Shown: piece after piece, positions 26,731 to 37,213 of the stretch | How positions within the stretch are numbered: the stretch's first letter is position 1 | Layout of the letters: each line of letters starts with the position of its first letter | Source of the DNA: CAIUMH01 sp963758555 | GTDB taxonomy: Bacteria > Actinomycetota > Acidimicrobiia > Acidimicrobiales > RAAP-2 | DNA length: 64,000 nt | Assembly: GCA_963758555.1 (NCBI GenBank) | Contig: CAVWVW010000003.1 | Location: 1,426,001 to 1,490,000 of the forward strand | Direction: 5' to 3' | Translations under genes and position numbers: made by a program | The notes under the pieces: generated by a model | The model's input: only the letters and a program-made list of their open reading frames with translations | Databases searched by the model: none | What the model was told of the DNA's origin: nothing

Positions 26731-27428
26731 CCACACTCCTCGAGAAGCTGGGTCTGCTCGAAGACGCCTTCATCGAAGCCTCAATCCCTCATGCGTTCGG
26801 CGGCGCTCTGGCTTTGGCGTTCTGCGTGAACGAGCCACGCGCCACGGTAGACATCGATGTGAACGTCTTTCTTCCTGTCGACGACGCAGCTCGACTCCTG
26901 CAGGTTCTCCCGAGCGACGTCGAATGGAGTGACGACGACAAGAACCTCCTCGTCCGAGACGGTCAGGTCCGACTCTGGTGGGAGGCAACACCGATCGACG
27001 TGTTCATGAACACCTCGAGCTTCCATGAGGGAATCGCCGAAAGGTCTCGGTTGGAAGACGTGGGCGGCAGATCGTTCCCGTTCCTCGGCTGTCAAGACCT
27101 TGCCGTCTTCAAGGCCTTCTTCGACAGGCGAAGGGACTGGGCCGATCTCGAAGCGATGTTGGTGGCTGAGAGCTTCGATCTCGACCGTGTGATCGGGATC
27201 TTGGCTAGGTACCTCGGAGCCGACGATGAGCGGATCGCTCACCTCATCGAGGTCAGTAGGACCCTCCCCGACCCTGATGCTCCCCCTCCTCGATTCGAGA
27301 TTCCCCCGCGTGACAGACGGCCCAGGCTCCTGAGCTTCCGAACTCATCGAGCAACGCTTGACCGCTTGATCTGGCCCCAAAGGGATACGTGGCTGAAGCC
27401 TCGCAGGACCGATAGCTCTGAGTCGTGA
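26727..27428 (+). CDS. Nucleotidyltransferase-fold protein (AbiEii-like, probable toxin)
   Basis: 233 residues. The N-terminus HAFGGALALAFCVNEPRATVDIDVNVFLP holds the GG...D-x-D nucleotidyltransferase motif, and DLAVFKAFFDRRRDWADLEAML is the conserved C-terminal helix region of AbiEii/MNT-type proteins. Such proteins are NTP-transferring toxins or minimal NTases paired with an HTH antitoxin. Here the partner is the XRE protein overlapping by four bases. Target (tRNA or protein) cannot be told. Confidence 0.7.
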   Translation: MTTLLEKLGLLEDAFIEASIPHAFGGALALAFCVNEPRATVDIDVNVFLPVDDAARLLQVLPSDVEWSDDDKNLLVRDGQVRLWWEATPIDVFMNTSSFHEGIAERSRLEDVGGRSFPFLGCQDLAVFKAFFDRRRDWADLEAMLVAESFDLDRVIGILARYLGADDERIAHLIEVSRTLPDPDAPPPRFEIPPRDRRPRLLSFRTHRATLDRLIWPQRDTWLKPRRTDSSES

Positions 27429-27549
27429 ACCGAACAGCACTGCCATGGCCCACCATGGCTCAGATCACATCGAACCGGGGCGTTGCTGCTTCAGCGAGGG
27501 TGGCGGATCACGCAGCGATCCCCCGGCTGGGCCATCCGACCCCAGAAGG

Positions 27550-27996
27550 TCACCCTGCAGGCGGTGTGATCGAGTCGGCGGCGATGGTCAGCAGCGTCCT
27601 GGTCTCCACTCGTCCCGAGAAGTTCGGGTAGTCGATGCCCAAGTACTTGTGGGAGATCTCGTCGATGCTCTCGGCTCCGCCCTCTGTCGTCGATTCGATG
27701 ACACGACCTCGCACGGCGAAGTAACGCCGGGTCTCATCAGGATCGACCACGTTCACCGCCACACGAGGGTCTCGTGCGACGTTCCTCGTCTTCTGCGTCC
27801 AGTCGGGCGTGTTGATGATGATGTGCTCGCCGTCAGTGGTCACCCACGTCTGCGTGAGCTGGGGAGAGCCGTCAGGCATGACGGTCGCAAGGAAACAGGG
27901 ACTTGGACGGCGGAGCAGGTCGAGCAGCTCCTGAGGCAGTGGAATCGACAACGCTGGCTCCTTGATCTCGCAGGTTTGCTCATGAAGGTAGATCAC
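27550..27996 (-). CDS. PPOX-class F420/FMN-dependent oxidoreductase
   Basis: 148 residues in the split-barrel pyridoxamine-phosphate-oxidase-like fold: LLRRPSPCFLATVMPDGSPQLTQTWV, then KTRNVARDPRVAVNVVDPDETRRYFAVRGRV, ending in EISHKYLG. It resembles actinobacterial F420-dependent PPOX proteins (biliverdin or mycotoxin reductase group). The GTG start at 27996 may be too early; a TTG near 27945 (SIPLPQELLDLL) is an alternative. Confidence 0.75.
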   Translation of the reverse strand: MIYLHEQTCEIKEPALSIPLPQELLDLLRRPSPCFLATVMPDGSPQLTQTWVTTDGEHIIINTPDWTQKTRNVARDPRVAVNVVDPDETRRYFAVRGRVIESTTEGGAESIDEISHKYLGIDYPNFSGRVETRTLLTIAADSITPPAG

Positions 27997-28153
27997 GGGT
28001 CAGAGGCCGTGACGTCGCCTGAGATACCGGCACGAGACGCGCCATCACAGAGTGACGGCCGTTTGCTTCCTCAAGCTCGGACCTTGATGTCCCAGTGGCG
28101 GCCTGGCACTCCAACTCGCGATTCTGAGTGGGGATCCGAATCGCTGACGCTAT

Positions 28154-28552
28154 CTATATGTCCCAATCGGCACCCATCCCACCCAAATCCACATCGATAT
28201 CCACAATCCCTGCTTCAGCAAGGTCGAGGATCGGCTTAATTATGTTCTTGGAGGCGTAGTTCTCCACTCGATCTTCAGCGATGTTCGAACTGGAAGGCAC
28301 ATCTCGGAAACCCCGCATTGACGCTCGTCGTACTTCAGCCTCAGCCCGCTTCTCCTCAAGCTCAAGCGTCTTGATTTGAATCTCAAGATCATCGAGTTGA
28401 ATACCCTTCCGTGATCGCGTTCCTTCATAAATCTCTTTCCGGAGAACGACAAGCTGTCCAGCTACTTTCACGAGTTCTTTGATGGCCAACCACGGAATAG
28501 CGACCGCGGCAATTTCGGCAAGATTCACAACAATGACTGCCGGGGATGCCAC
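28154..28552 (-). CDS. Hypothetical accessory protein with a coiled-coil segment
   Basis: At least 132 residues, AT-richer than its neighbours. A hydrophobic segment (VNLAEIAAVAIPWLAIKELV) is followed by a charged helix (LDDLEIQIKTLELEEKRAEAEVRRASM) that should form a coiled coil, and it ends acidic. The frame stays open upstream to about 28690 (ISLTDVLGKRIYTFFEVLEGL) without a standard start, so the true start may be there or a frameshift may separate it from one. Not recognised. It follows the next gene with little or no gap, so they are probably one operon. Confidence 0.45.
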   Translation of the reverse strand: MASPAVIVVNLAEIAAVAIPWLAIKELVKVAGQLVVLRKEIYEGTRSRKGIQLDDLEIQIKTLELEEKRAEAEVRRASMRGFRDVPSSSNIAEDRVENYASKNIIKPILDLAEAGIVDIDVDLGGMGADWDI

Positions 28553-28679
28553 CTTCAGAGAAACAAGCGTGGTAGGCGGAATGTAGGGACGAGGACCTGA
28601 ATCAAGCCTAAAAGTATTTAGCAGCCCTCTTAATCCTTCAAGTACCTCAAAAAAGGTATAAATCCTCTTACCCAGAACG

Positions 28680-29301
28680 TCAGTCAGCGAGATCCTCGGA
28701 CGGATCGGACGGACTCAATTGAAATCCAACTGGAATTTCTACCGGTGACTGCTGGCTCGTGACTTGTGCGATCGAAACCAAGGATTGATAACCAACTTCA
28801 AGCACGGTTCGCCCACGAGAGAAATCAATGTCAATTACCACACCGCCTACTGAGACGTCCGACGTCACGAATTTAATCGTGACCCCTTGGGGAGATCTGA
28901 GGCGGGCTTCTCTGAGCAACTCGATGGATTGAGTGTCCGTGAATTCGACGATTGCACCGACCTCGCCAACATCCAGAGCCATCCCTCTCGCAACGAAAAG
29001 GAAACCCTTCTTGGACACTAAAATTTCGACCTCTAACCGTATTTCTCGATACGAATATCGACCGTTCAGAGACAAATCCTCATAAGGCTCAGACGCTCGA
29101 GCTACGTCGAACCATTAATCGAGATGTATCTGTCATATCCGGCACGGAGAAGGCTGCCGTAATGCGTCCACATCCTCTTCGAGACTGGTCCGTATCCTTG
29201 CGCCTCCAGTCTTTCGTTGAGGACTGGAAGGCTCGCATCACCGCCAGTGGAGACAAAAATTCCCCATCCAGCGCGAACGTCTTTGAAGTGGCATTGGCCA
29301 T
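28680..29301 (-). CDS. Conserved hypothetical accessory protein (frameshifted)
   Basis: One protein can be followed through two frame breaks. ATG 29301 (GAGGAC seven bases upstream) begins MANATS; a second frame gives VRAGWGIFVSTGGDASLPVLN, GYGPVSKRMWTHYGSLLRAGYDRYISIN. The last frame continues FDVARASEPYEDLSLNGRYSY, EILVSKKGFLFVARGMALDVGEVGAIVEF to a stop at 28680. Breaks lie near 29285 and 29120. The C-terminal region is beta-rich and PilZ-like in appearance. I recall similar conserved proteins of unknown function but cannot name the family. Lower GC than the flanks suggests acquisition. Confidence 0.45.
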
Positions 29302-29648
29302 CGAAGCGTCCTCAATCAGGTTGATTAGGAATTTACATCTTTACCGAAATGATAAACGCCCATCTCTCCCTGCCTACTGAGATCAAGGAAGACGAGCACT
29401 TCGAGTTACCTCAAGAACCCGCTCAGCCGAGAGTTGCCTGATTGAGATCGATCTCTTCGTCCTGAACGGGTGGTCAGGTAGATCGACGCTGCATTGACGA
29501 TGACCGATGAGAAGGGATCGTTGATAGCGATGCGCGCCGCTGAAGCGCAAATGGACAAACGCTTCTGAGGGCAGATCCGAAACGGCGTGATCAGAAAGAA
29601 ATGACGTGTGGAGAGATAGCGTTTTCCCTCGTCATGCCATGATCGAGC
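29302..29648. other. Intergenic stretch without a recognised gene
   Basis: About 350 AT-richer bases between the divergent accessory gene and the Thr-rich lipoprotein. No coherent frame was seen. Confidence 0.35.
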
Positions 29649-30224
29649 ATGCGCTCAGCACGTCAGACGACAACCTCGATCACGTTGGTCCTATCCGTTG
29701 GACTCCTTCTTGGGTCATGTAGTTCGTCCACGAGTTCTATTCACTCACAAGCACCGAAGAAGAAGGCCATTGCTGCGAAGGTGAAGGCAACAACCACGAC
29801 GTCGCCCACCACGACGTCAACAACAGCAACCACGACACCACCGACGACGACACCCACATCAGCTGCTTTTGTTCCACCTGCTACAACGACGACACTTGGA
29901 CCACCCGCCCTGACCTGGTCTCCGAGCGCCCAACCGGTGATTCACCTGGCGTCAGGTCAAAGTGCCCAAGTGACGGTCACCGGTACCAACACTGGCGGAG
30001 GTTCGGTTCAGATCGGTCCTACCAACATCGCCGCAGAGGACGATGGGATGAGCATCGACACCGACACGTGCACCAGCGGGGTCGTGCTCGGAGCGGGTCA
30101 AAGCTGCTCGATCACGTTCGGAGGAATGGGCCCAGCCGTCGCCTCAGCGATTTCGGATGTGTACATCACCATCTCGACTTCGGTAGGACGTGCCGGAGTG
30201 GGGCTCGAGGTACTGACGCCCTAG
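29649..30224 (+). CDS. Threonine-rich lipoprotein
   Basis: 191 residues. The signal peptide ends with the lipobox LLLGSC. Next comes a low-complexity linker of about 60 residues rich in Thr, Pro and Ala (runs such as ATTTTSPTTTSTTATTTPPT), typical of a flexible, possibly glycosylated spacer. The C-terminal domain (QPVIHLASGQSAQVTVTGTN, SCSITFGG, ISDVYITISTS) looks like an Ig/ASH-type beta-sandwich. A surface-anchored protein in the exported-protein region. Confidence 0.7.
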   Translation: MRSARQTTTSITLVLSVGLLLGSCSSSTSSIHSQAPKKKAIAAKVKATTTTSPTTTSTTATTTPPTTTPTSAAFVPPATTTTLGPPALTWSPSAQPVIHLASGQSAQVTVTGTNTGGGSVQIGPTNIAAEDDGMSIDTDTCTSGVVLGAGQSCSITFGGMGPAVASAISDVYITISTSVGRAGVGLEVLTP

Positions 30225-30356
30225 GTCACACCAGACGAAACCAACCAAGCCAGCCATCAACCTTCAGGATCGTTTGATCTTGGAAGGAAGATCGAATTCG
30301 CTTGCTCGGAAGACCAGCATCGTTCAGGACATCTCGTCAGCGCTTCTGCGTGGGAA

Positions 30357-33300
30357 TCAAAAAGGCGAGCTCAACCCCAAGTCAGTCCGCAACGTTCCAC
30401 TCCACGTCTCGCTCGGGAGGCTTCGGGCTGGTCCCAAGGAGACGGCACCTCGCGCCGCCTGTTCGACTCCAGCCGAGATGGTCACTCCCGCCTTGGGCCT
30501 TGCGGGCAGGTAGTCGACCGACGTCTCGACCGTGAACTGCGAGCCAGAGAAGCTTGTCGCTTGGGCGTTCACGACGCCGTTGATCGAGATCGAGGCGAGC
30601 GTCGAGGCTGGCAGGCTGCAGCCCGGATAGATCCCGATGAGCACCTTCTGCGGGGTCAACAAGACTGAGAACGGCGAGCCGCACGACCCAGCGAAGCCTG
30701 ACGACAACGTCACGCCTTGGTAGCTGGTCAGGCGGACTCCAGGTGGGAAGCGAACCAAGACAGAGTCGTACCGACTGCCGGAGAGCGCGCCATGCACAGA
30801 GGTCTTGAAGCCCACGTGCCACGAGGTGGTCGCATGCAACTTCTCGCTCGTTGGTGCCACAGTGACGTTGCTGACGGAGGTCGCCGGGATCTGCAAGGCG
30901 TAGAGCTTCGAGTTGTAGCCGTCGAGCGCCCAGACGAGGCCACCCTCGGAGGCGATGCTGGTCAAGTCGCTGCCTCCCTCGTTGGGCAGGGGCGTGGAAG
31001 GTCCCATGACCGTGCCCGACGCCGCATCGATCTCGGTGACCGTGCCGCTCGTGGCGCTCGCCACCCAGACGTAGTTTCCGTCTGCTGAGATCCCGATGGG
31101 CCCTGCCCCCACCTTGATCGTCCGGAGGAGCTCTCCCGTGCTCGCGTCGATCTCCGTGACAGAGTTGGATCCGAAGTTCGCGACCCACACGTCAGTCCCG
31201 TCATCGGAGATCGCCGTTGCCCCTCCGCCCACAGGGATGACGTCCACGACCTTGAACGTGCTCTCGTCGATCTCTGTCACGTCCTGAGCTCTGCATCCGT
31301 CACCCACACGTGGGCACCATCGCTCGCCACGGCTACCGGGTCCGTCCCGAGGGTCAGTGAACGAGTCACCACACCCGTGGTCGGATCGATCTCGCTGATC
31401 GTTTCATTGCCCAGGACCCAGACGCCTTCGCTGTCGGCGGCAACCGCATGCGCTCCGGTGGCGACAGGGATCGTCTTGATGACCTTGGCGGTTGATGCCT
31501 TGATCTCACTCACCGAGGCTGATCCCTTGTTGGCCACCCAGACGTCTTGGCCATCGGAGGAGATGCCCGTCGGGGACGTCCCGACGGGGATGGGCTTGCT
31601 CAAGGCGAAGCCGTTGTTGGCATCGATGTCTTGTACCGATGCGCCCGCGTAGTTGGCGATCCAGACATGATTCGCGTCAGTCGAGATCGCCGTCGGTTGC
31701 GTGTACTCCGCCCCTACGGTGACGTACCCAGCGACTGGCACCTGCCCCGGAGCCGGCAGCTTGCCTGCGGTGCTGCTCCAGAGGGCTTTGCCCCATGCGG
31801 TGGACAGCACGAGCGCGCCGTTGTTCTGCATGACGACCTTCGAGCCAGGCTCGCCTTGCGTCCCGCTCGTCCAGCTGACGAGGCTGCCCGCCGTCAGGAC
31901 CTTGAGCGCACCGTTGTTCCCGAGGATGACCTCGAGCTCCGGCGTTGGACCCTGTCGTCCTCGTCGACCAGAGGGCGCCCGACGGACCCCGAACCACAAG
32001 GTTCCCGTTTGGCTGGAACGTCGCCGTGTAGAGCGAGTTCGACGACGTCAACGTATCTCCCGGCGAGAGCGACTCGCCCGCCAAGAGGGTCGTGACGGGT
32101 GTGATCGTGACGGTCGAAGATGCTGAAGACCAGCCGAAGTCCTGCGACGTGAGGATCTGGAAGTCGGACCCAGGAAACTGACCGAGAGAGGGATTGGTGA
32201 TGCCACCCAAGGTAAAGGCACCTTCGACACCTGCCGACAGCGAGCAGCCCGAGGGAAGCGTCACCGCAACGGTGTTCGACGCAGGACTCGTCACGACGGG
32301 ATCAGCGCAGCTCCCAACGAAGCCGCTGCCGAGCTGGACCTGAGGTGAGGAGGAGATCCCAAAGGACGCTGGCAACCTGACGGAGAAGTAGTCCTGGTTC
32401 GAACCGTCAAGTGAGCCGCTGAGTGACGGAGTGAAGGCTCCCGTCCACGGCGCCGACGCGTTCGCCTCGGTGCTGGTCGGCCCAATGGACACGCCGCCCA
32501 CTGTGGTGGTGAGCTCGACCAAGCTGGAGGCCCCATAGCCATCGACCCACGTTCGAACGCCGTCGGAGACGACAGCTTGCCCAGACTGGAACTGGGAGAA
32601 GGAGTTCAGGAGCTGACCGTTCGAAGCGCTCAGCTGCACGAGGGTCTGAGCGCCCGTCGTGATCCAGAGGCTCGAACCGTCGTCAAAGACCGAGTAGGGA
32701 TACTCACCATTGCCGAGGTTGATGGTGTTCACCACCTGGGAGGTGGCGGGATCGATCTCCGAGACGGAGTCGGAGTTGATGTTGGTCACCCAGACGTGGG
32801 AGCCGTCGCTGGCAACAGAGTCCGGGTAGCTTCCGACGGGAATGGTGGCGACGATCGATCCGGTTGCGGCGTTGATCTCGGTCACCGAGTCGGCGTAGGG
32901 GTCCGTCACCCAGACGTCAGTGCCGTCCGAGTCGATGGCAGTTGGGTAGGGCACGTTCTGGATGGTTCGAACCACCGTTTGGGTCGCGGCATCGATCTCG
33001 GACACGGCATTGTTGCCCCCATCCACCACCCACACGTGGGTGCCATCAGAGGAGAGGGCTCCGGGATAGCCGCCTGCAGAGATGGGGGTGCCCAGCAGAG
33101 CGCCCGTCGCCGCATCGATCTCCTGCACCGTTCCAGGGGAGGCAGACACCCAGACGTCAGACCCGTCATCGGCTATCCCCTGCGCATCGCCGAGTCCCGA
33201 GATCATGTTGGTCATCCGACCAGTGGTCGCGTCGAACTCCGTGACCTCACCTGCGCTCCCCGAGATGCCCCAGATGTCTTCTCCATGCATCGAGAGTGCA

Positions 33301-33557
33301 TCCATGGGCAGCACAGTGCGGATCGTGCGCGTCGCGACAGAGCCCGCTGGCATCGATTGCACAGGAGCTGCCTCGATTGAAGGTTCGAGGAGAGACCCGG
33401 TGCTCCCCGACGCGGGGATCGTCATCACCAGCTGGCTCGAGAGCACCAGGACTGCTGCCCCGAGTCCACACGCAAGCACCCCGAATCGGCCCGACCGGCT
33501 AGGCGGAGAAGACACAGCTGGCCTGGGGAACCGCCGGAGCTGCACGAGCGAAATCAT
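30357..33557 (-). CDS. Giant exported protein: beta-propeller, Ig-like, bulb-lectin-like, beta-propeller (two frameshifts)
   Basis: Three overlapping frames join into one protein of about 1060 residues. The first has a signal anchor (FGVLACGLGAAVLVLSSQLVM), a propeller of about seven YVTN-type blades (DGSHVWVTNINSDSVSEIDP) and an Ig-like region. A bulb-lectin-like stretch follows (LLAGESLSPGDTLTSSN, FQPNGNLVVRGPSGALWST), interrupted near 31990. The second frame continues the lectin repeats (LGNNGALKVL, MQNNGALVLSTAWGKALWSS) and starts a second propeller. A break near 31290 leads to the third frame, which completes it (GTDVWVANFGSNSVTEIDAS) and adds a second Ig-like domain. No enzyme motif. 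Likely a surface carbohydrate-binding or adhesive protein. Confidence 0.65.
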
Positions 33558-33787
33558 AGTTGAGTACCGTCTCGACGAGCTTGGCTCTGGTCCCCCAGGG
33601 GGGCGACAAGCAATCGCCCTGCGAGCAGTCGGACCTGGCCTGAGATCTCAGGTTCCAACGTGCTCTCCTCATCTCTGTGCCATCTGCTCACAAAGGAGGA
33701 TCCCGAACCGCAGTCGTCAGAGGCGTTTGCCACAGCCCAGCATTAGTTTCGGGCACGACCTGATCCCCAAGACCTCCGGAGCTGTGG

Positions 33788-35125
33788 ATGCTTGAGAAGC
33801 ACAAGGCCCAGAAAGCTTTGAAGGAACACCAAGCGGCGCTGGCCCGTTGGAAGACTCAACGAGATGGCTGCGCTCACCTGCTCGAGATTGCCCAGGGGTT
33901 CAACGGGGAAGCCACCGACGAGGTCATGCTCAAGGCCGGCGAGGCCCTCTTCTACAAGGTGACCAGCTGCAGTCTGGTCGAGGAACGCCGAGGGACTGGC
34001 CACTACCAGGGAGGCTCCACCGGCGTCTCGATCCCGATCGGTTCGATCGGAGGCCGATCCGTCCGCTACCGGGTAGGAGCCAATCGCGGTCACTACGTCC
34101 AAGGCGCCCCCGTGCCGACGGCCATCGACACGGGAACGGTCTTCATCACCAACCAACGGGTGATCTTCGCCGGCAGCAACCAGACCCGCGAGTGCCTCTA
34201 CGCCAAGACCATCAGCATCTCGCACGATGATCGCTGCCGGCGAGACCACGATCTCGGTCTCGAATCGCCAGAAGCCGACCGTGCTCCACTATGGTGCCGC
34301 CCTCTCCGGCTCTTTCGACTTCCGTCTCGAGCTGGCCATCGCGCACTTCAACGGGACACTCCCCCAGCTCATCGACAACCTCACCACCCAGCTCTCCCAC
34401 ATCGATGGGGAACGGCCGCCGGACCTCGAAGCCCCACTCGCGGCTACCCCGGCGGCTCCGTCCCCGCCGGCGACATCAGACGGTCAGGCACCTGCCCTAC
34501 CTCCACAAGCTGCATCTCCTCCGTCCACACATCCGCCCGCAACTTCGCCCGAGGATCACGAGGCGTTCTGGGAGTACCAATACTTCGCGACAGAGCTCGC
34601 GCAAGGGCTGGCTGATCTCCAACCGAGCTATCTCGAATACCAGGGACAGGTGGCGAGTGAGCCCGGTTTGCCGGTTGGAGATCCCCCCACCAACCTTCAC
34701 TGGTTCTCGGACGAGCTCTCGAAGATCGTCGCTCGAGTCGAAGTGGTCCTCGCGCCGAGCAACCTGGAGAAGGCGTTCGGAGCGCCCGGCGTGTCCGGAG
34801 ACGAGGTGGCGATTCGAAGCGCGGCCGCCGACTTGTGCACCATCTACTCAGACCTGATCTCCTGGGGCCTGCGCGTCGGGGTGCGAGCGTCGAAGCCAAG
34901 TGGAAGCCGGTCTACGCAGCGCTCTCTCTGTTCGTGAGTCTTCCGCTCCATCAGATCCAAGACTTCTCCGCCGTGGTCTCAGCGAACGTGGCTCGGATCG
35001 TGGCCGATGTGCGGGCTCAGAAGCCCACCGACGAGCACCTCGTCCTCACGCTGCAAGTGTCGATCGATCCCAATGCGGAGTCCGCGTTCGAGGCTGCGCT
35101 CGCGGCAGTGAAGAGCACCCTCTGA
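33788..35125 (+). CDS. PH-like domain protein with proline-rich linker (two frameshifts)
   Basis: The first frame gives a coiled N-terminus (EKHKAQKALKEHQAALARWKTQ) and a PH-like beta-rich domain with ALFYKVTSCSLVEERRGTGHYQGGS, IDTGTVFITNQRVIFAGS. A break near 34225 leads to AAGETTISVSNRQKPTVLHY, DFRLELAIAHFNGTLPQLIDNL, a proline/alanine linker (about residues 205-250) and a helical domain. A break near 34885 leads to AKWKPVYAALSLFVSLPLHQIQDFSAVVSANV and the stop at 35125. Rejoined it has about 445 residues. The PH-like module resembles short bacterial PH domains found in actinobacterial stress proteins. Function unknown. Confidence 0.6.
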
Positions 35126-35188
35126 GATTTCCTCGGACGGATCTCAGCGGGAATCTGGACTCGGTGTCGGTGGCTCCGATGAACCCAT

Positions 35189-35392
35189 CTAGCCGGGCAC
35201 CTCAGGGTTGGGGAAGAGTTCCTGATCGCAGCCACAGGTGAAAGCACTGTCGACGTCCCTGATGCAACACCCTCCAAGGACGACCTCTCCCCGATCTGCG
35301 GCCTCGAAGGTCTCGGGCAGCGGGTAGCCATAGACGATCGGGATCGACCGCGCTCCACAGCTCGGGCATCTGTCGTCTGTCGAGTGCACCAT
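35189..35392 (-). CDS. Small zinc-ribbon-like protein
   Basis: 67 residues from ATG 35392, with AAGGAGGT seven bases upstream. C-P-S-C-G near the N-terminus and GGCCIRDVDSAFTCGCDQE near the C-terminus give two cysteine pairs suited to zinc binding. IVYGYPLPETFEAADRG lies between them. Similar mini-proteins are annotated as hypothetical in Actinobacteria. No DNA-binding motif can be confirmed. Confidence 0.65.
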   Translation of the reverse strand: MVHSTDDRCPSCGARSIPIVYGYPLPETFEAADRGEVVLGGCCIRDVDSAFTCGCDQELFPNPEVPG

Positions 35393-35614
35393 CGAGCTCA
35401 CCTCCTTGGAGCGGCAATCACGACCCTTGGTCATCCTCTCAGGTCGGTGTGCATCATTTGACTCTGACCAAGAGCTGTCCAAGAGTTTCGTCACAACCGC
35501 TCGGTATGGTCATGCATGTCACATCAAGAGGAGTCGAGGGTTCTGGCCCAGTAACGCTCCGCCAACCGGACCGAGGGGCACCGGTGGCAATGCCAGATTC
35601 GATGGGAGAGCAAG

Positions 35615-36183
35615 ATGAGTGAAGAGCACGTCAACGGCATTGCCGGTTCTGATCAGTCGCGCAGAGAGCCCCCGCGCTTCCGGTTCGACTCCGGGGAATC
35701 TGAGATCAAGAAGCTGCTTGAGCGCCCCAGCGTCGGAGAGGGCCAGTCACACGAACGGTTCTCGACGGTCTTCGAGGTGATCAAGGGCAACAGGGAGTCC
35801 CTCAGAGAATTGAGCAAGGACGGCGGGTTGTGGCTCGTGTCGATCTACGTCGATGACCTTGTGCTCAGCGCCGACAAGCCGCTCGAAGGTCGACACCTCT
35901 TCTTCGTCGTCCTGGATGATGGAGAAACCCTTGTCGCCGAGTGCTCGTCAAACACGGTGCTTGGGGATCGCTACCAGCTCACAGAAGAGGAAGAACGCAA
36001 GCTGGCGGAGCTTGGCTGGAGACCGCCGAGTGACAACGTCGCCCCCAACTGGAGCGTGATGGCGAAGACGAGCGAGGGACTCGACGCCCTGTGTGAGCTG
36101 CGAGCCAAACGCTCATCGACATCTTCAATCTCAGCCTGCAGGACCGGGTGGTCCTGGGATTCCAAGAGAGAAAGGTGGTCTGA
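35615..36183 (+). CDS. TY-Chap/YbjN-like domain protein (one frameshift)
   Basis: About 189 residues. The core LWLVSIYVDDLVLSADKP, HLFFVVLDDGETLVAECSSNTVL, DRYQLTEEEERKLAELGWRPP and NVAPNWS matches the TY-Chap (YbjN-like) pattern. After LCELRA (near 36108) the end is read in another frame (TLIDIFNLSLQDRVVLGF), stopping at 36183, two bases before the GTG of the metallophosphoesterase. A second protein with the same domain lies just after that gene, so the three form an operon. Confidence 0.6.
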
Positions 36184-36185
36184 TC

Positions 36186-37213
36186 GTGACTGCCTTCGAT
36201 CTCAGAATCGACGAGCAATGGCCGTCTGCTGAAAGAGCGGTGGCGGGTTACGACTTCATCGGCGACGTTCACGGTGAAGCCAAGAAGCTCGAGGTCTCCT
36301 CGCCCTCCTCGGGTATCAGGAGAACGACGGTGCGTTTGTCCACGAAGAACGCCAGGCCGTCTTCCTCGGTGATCTCATCGATCGAGGGGGAGACCAATCA
36401 GACGTGCTCGCCACCGTCAGAGCGATGGTTGAGAGGGGCTCGGCCCACTTGCTCTTGGGCAACCATGAGTTCAACGCCATCGGGTTTGCGACTCCCGATC
36501 CGCTTCGGCCAAGTGACGGTCTGAGAGAGCACAGCGACAAGAACGTGAAGCAGCACAAGGCCTTCCTCCAGCTGCCTGCTGAAGAGCGCGCTGAGTGGAT
36601 CGGGTGGTTCAAGACCCTTCCGCTCTGGCTGGAGCTCGACGGCGGCGTGCGCGCCGTTCACGCCTGTTGGCACGACGAATCGATCGACGTCGTTCAGCGA
36701 GCCATCGAGAAGCATCTCGGAGATCGAGAGACCCTCTTTGTCGAGGCGGCAACAGGGGGCACCGAGCTCTACGACGCTGTCGAGATCCTCCTCAAGGGCC
36801 CTGAGATGGACCTCGACGAACACGGGCTTCCACCGTTTACGGATCAAGGCGGAGTCCTTCGCTCGAAGGCTCGAATCCGCTGGTGGCGACGCGACGCTTC
36901 ATCGCCCCAAGATCTTGCCGAGACCCAAGGCGGTGATCAGCCGGTCGACGTTGGCTCAGATCCGTTCCAGAGCGATCTAGATGGCGCTGAGGAGCTGTTG
37001 AGATACCAATACCAAGGTCCACAACCTGTCCTCTTTGGCCACTACTGGAGAAAGTGGCCGGCCGAGCCTGAGCTCGATTGGACCGGCGTTGCCGCTTGCG
37101 TTGACTTCAGCGCCGCCGGAGGTGGTCCTCTCGTCGCGTACCGCTGGAGCGGGGAGACGGCCCTCGACCCGTCCAACTATGTCGCGTACCTAGCGGGAAT
37201 GGAGGAGTTGTGA
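36186..37213 (+). CDS. Calcineurin-like metallophosphoesterase (one frameshift)
   Basis: The PPP/calcineurin metal motifs appear in order: GDVHG (start frame), then after an indel near 36295 GDLIDRGGDQSD, LLLGNHEFNAIG and, later, AVHACWHDE and PVLFGHYW. This is a full active site (Asp-x-His, Gly-Asp-x-x-Asp-Arg-Gly, Gly-Asn-His-Glu and two more His). Rejoined length about 342 residues. It resembles the bis(5'-nucleosyl)tetraphosphatase/PrpE type of symmetrical phosphatases or protein phosphatases. It is sandwiched between two TY-Chap-like genes and overlaps the second by four bases. Confidence 0.75.
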
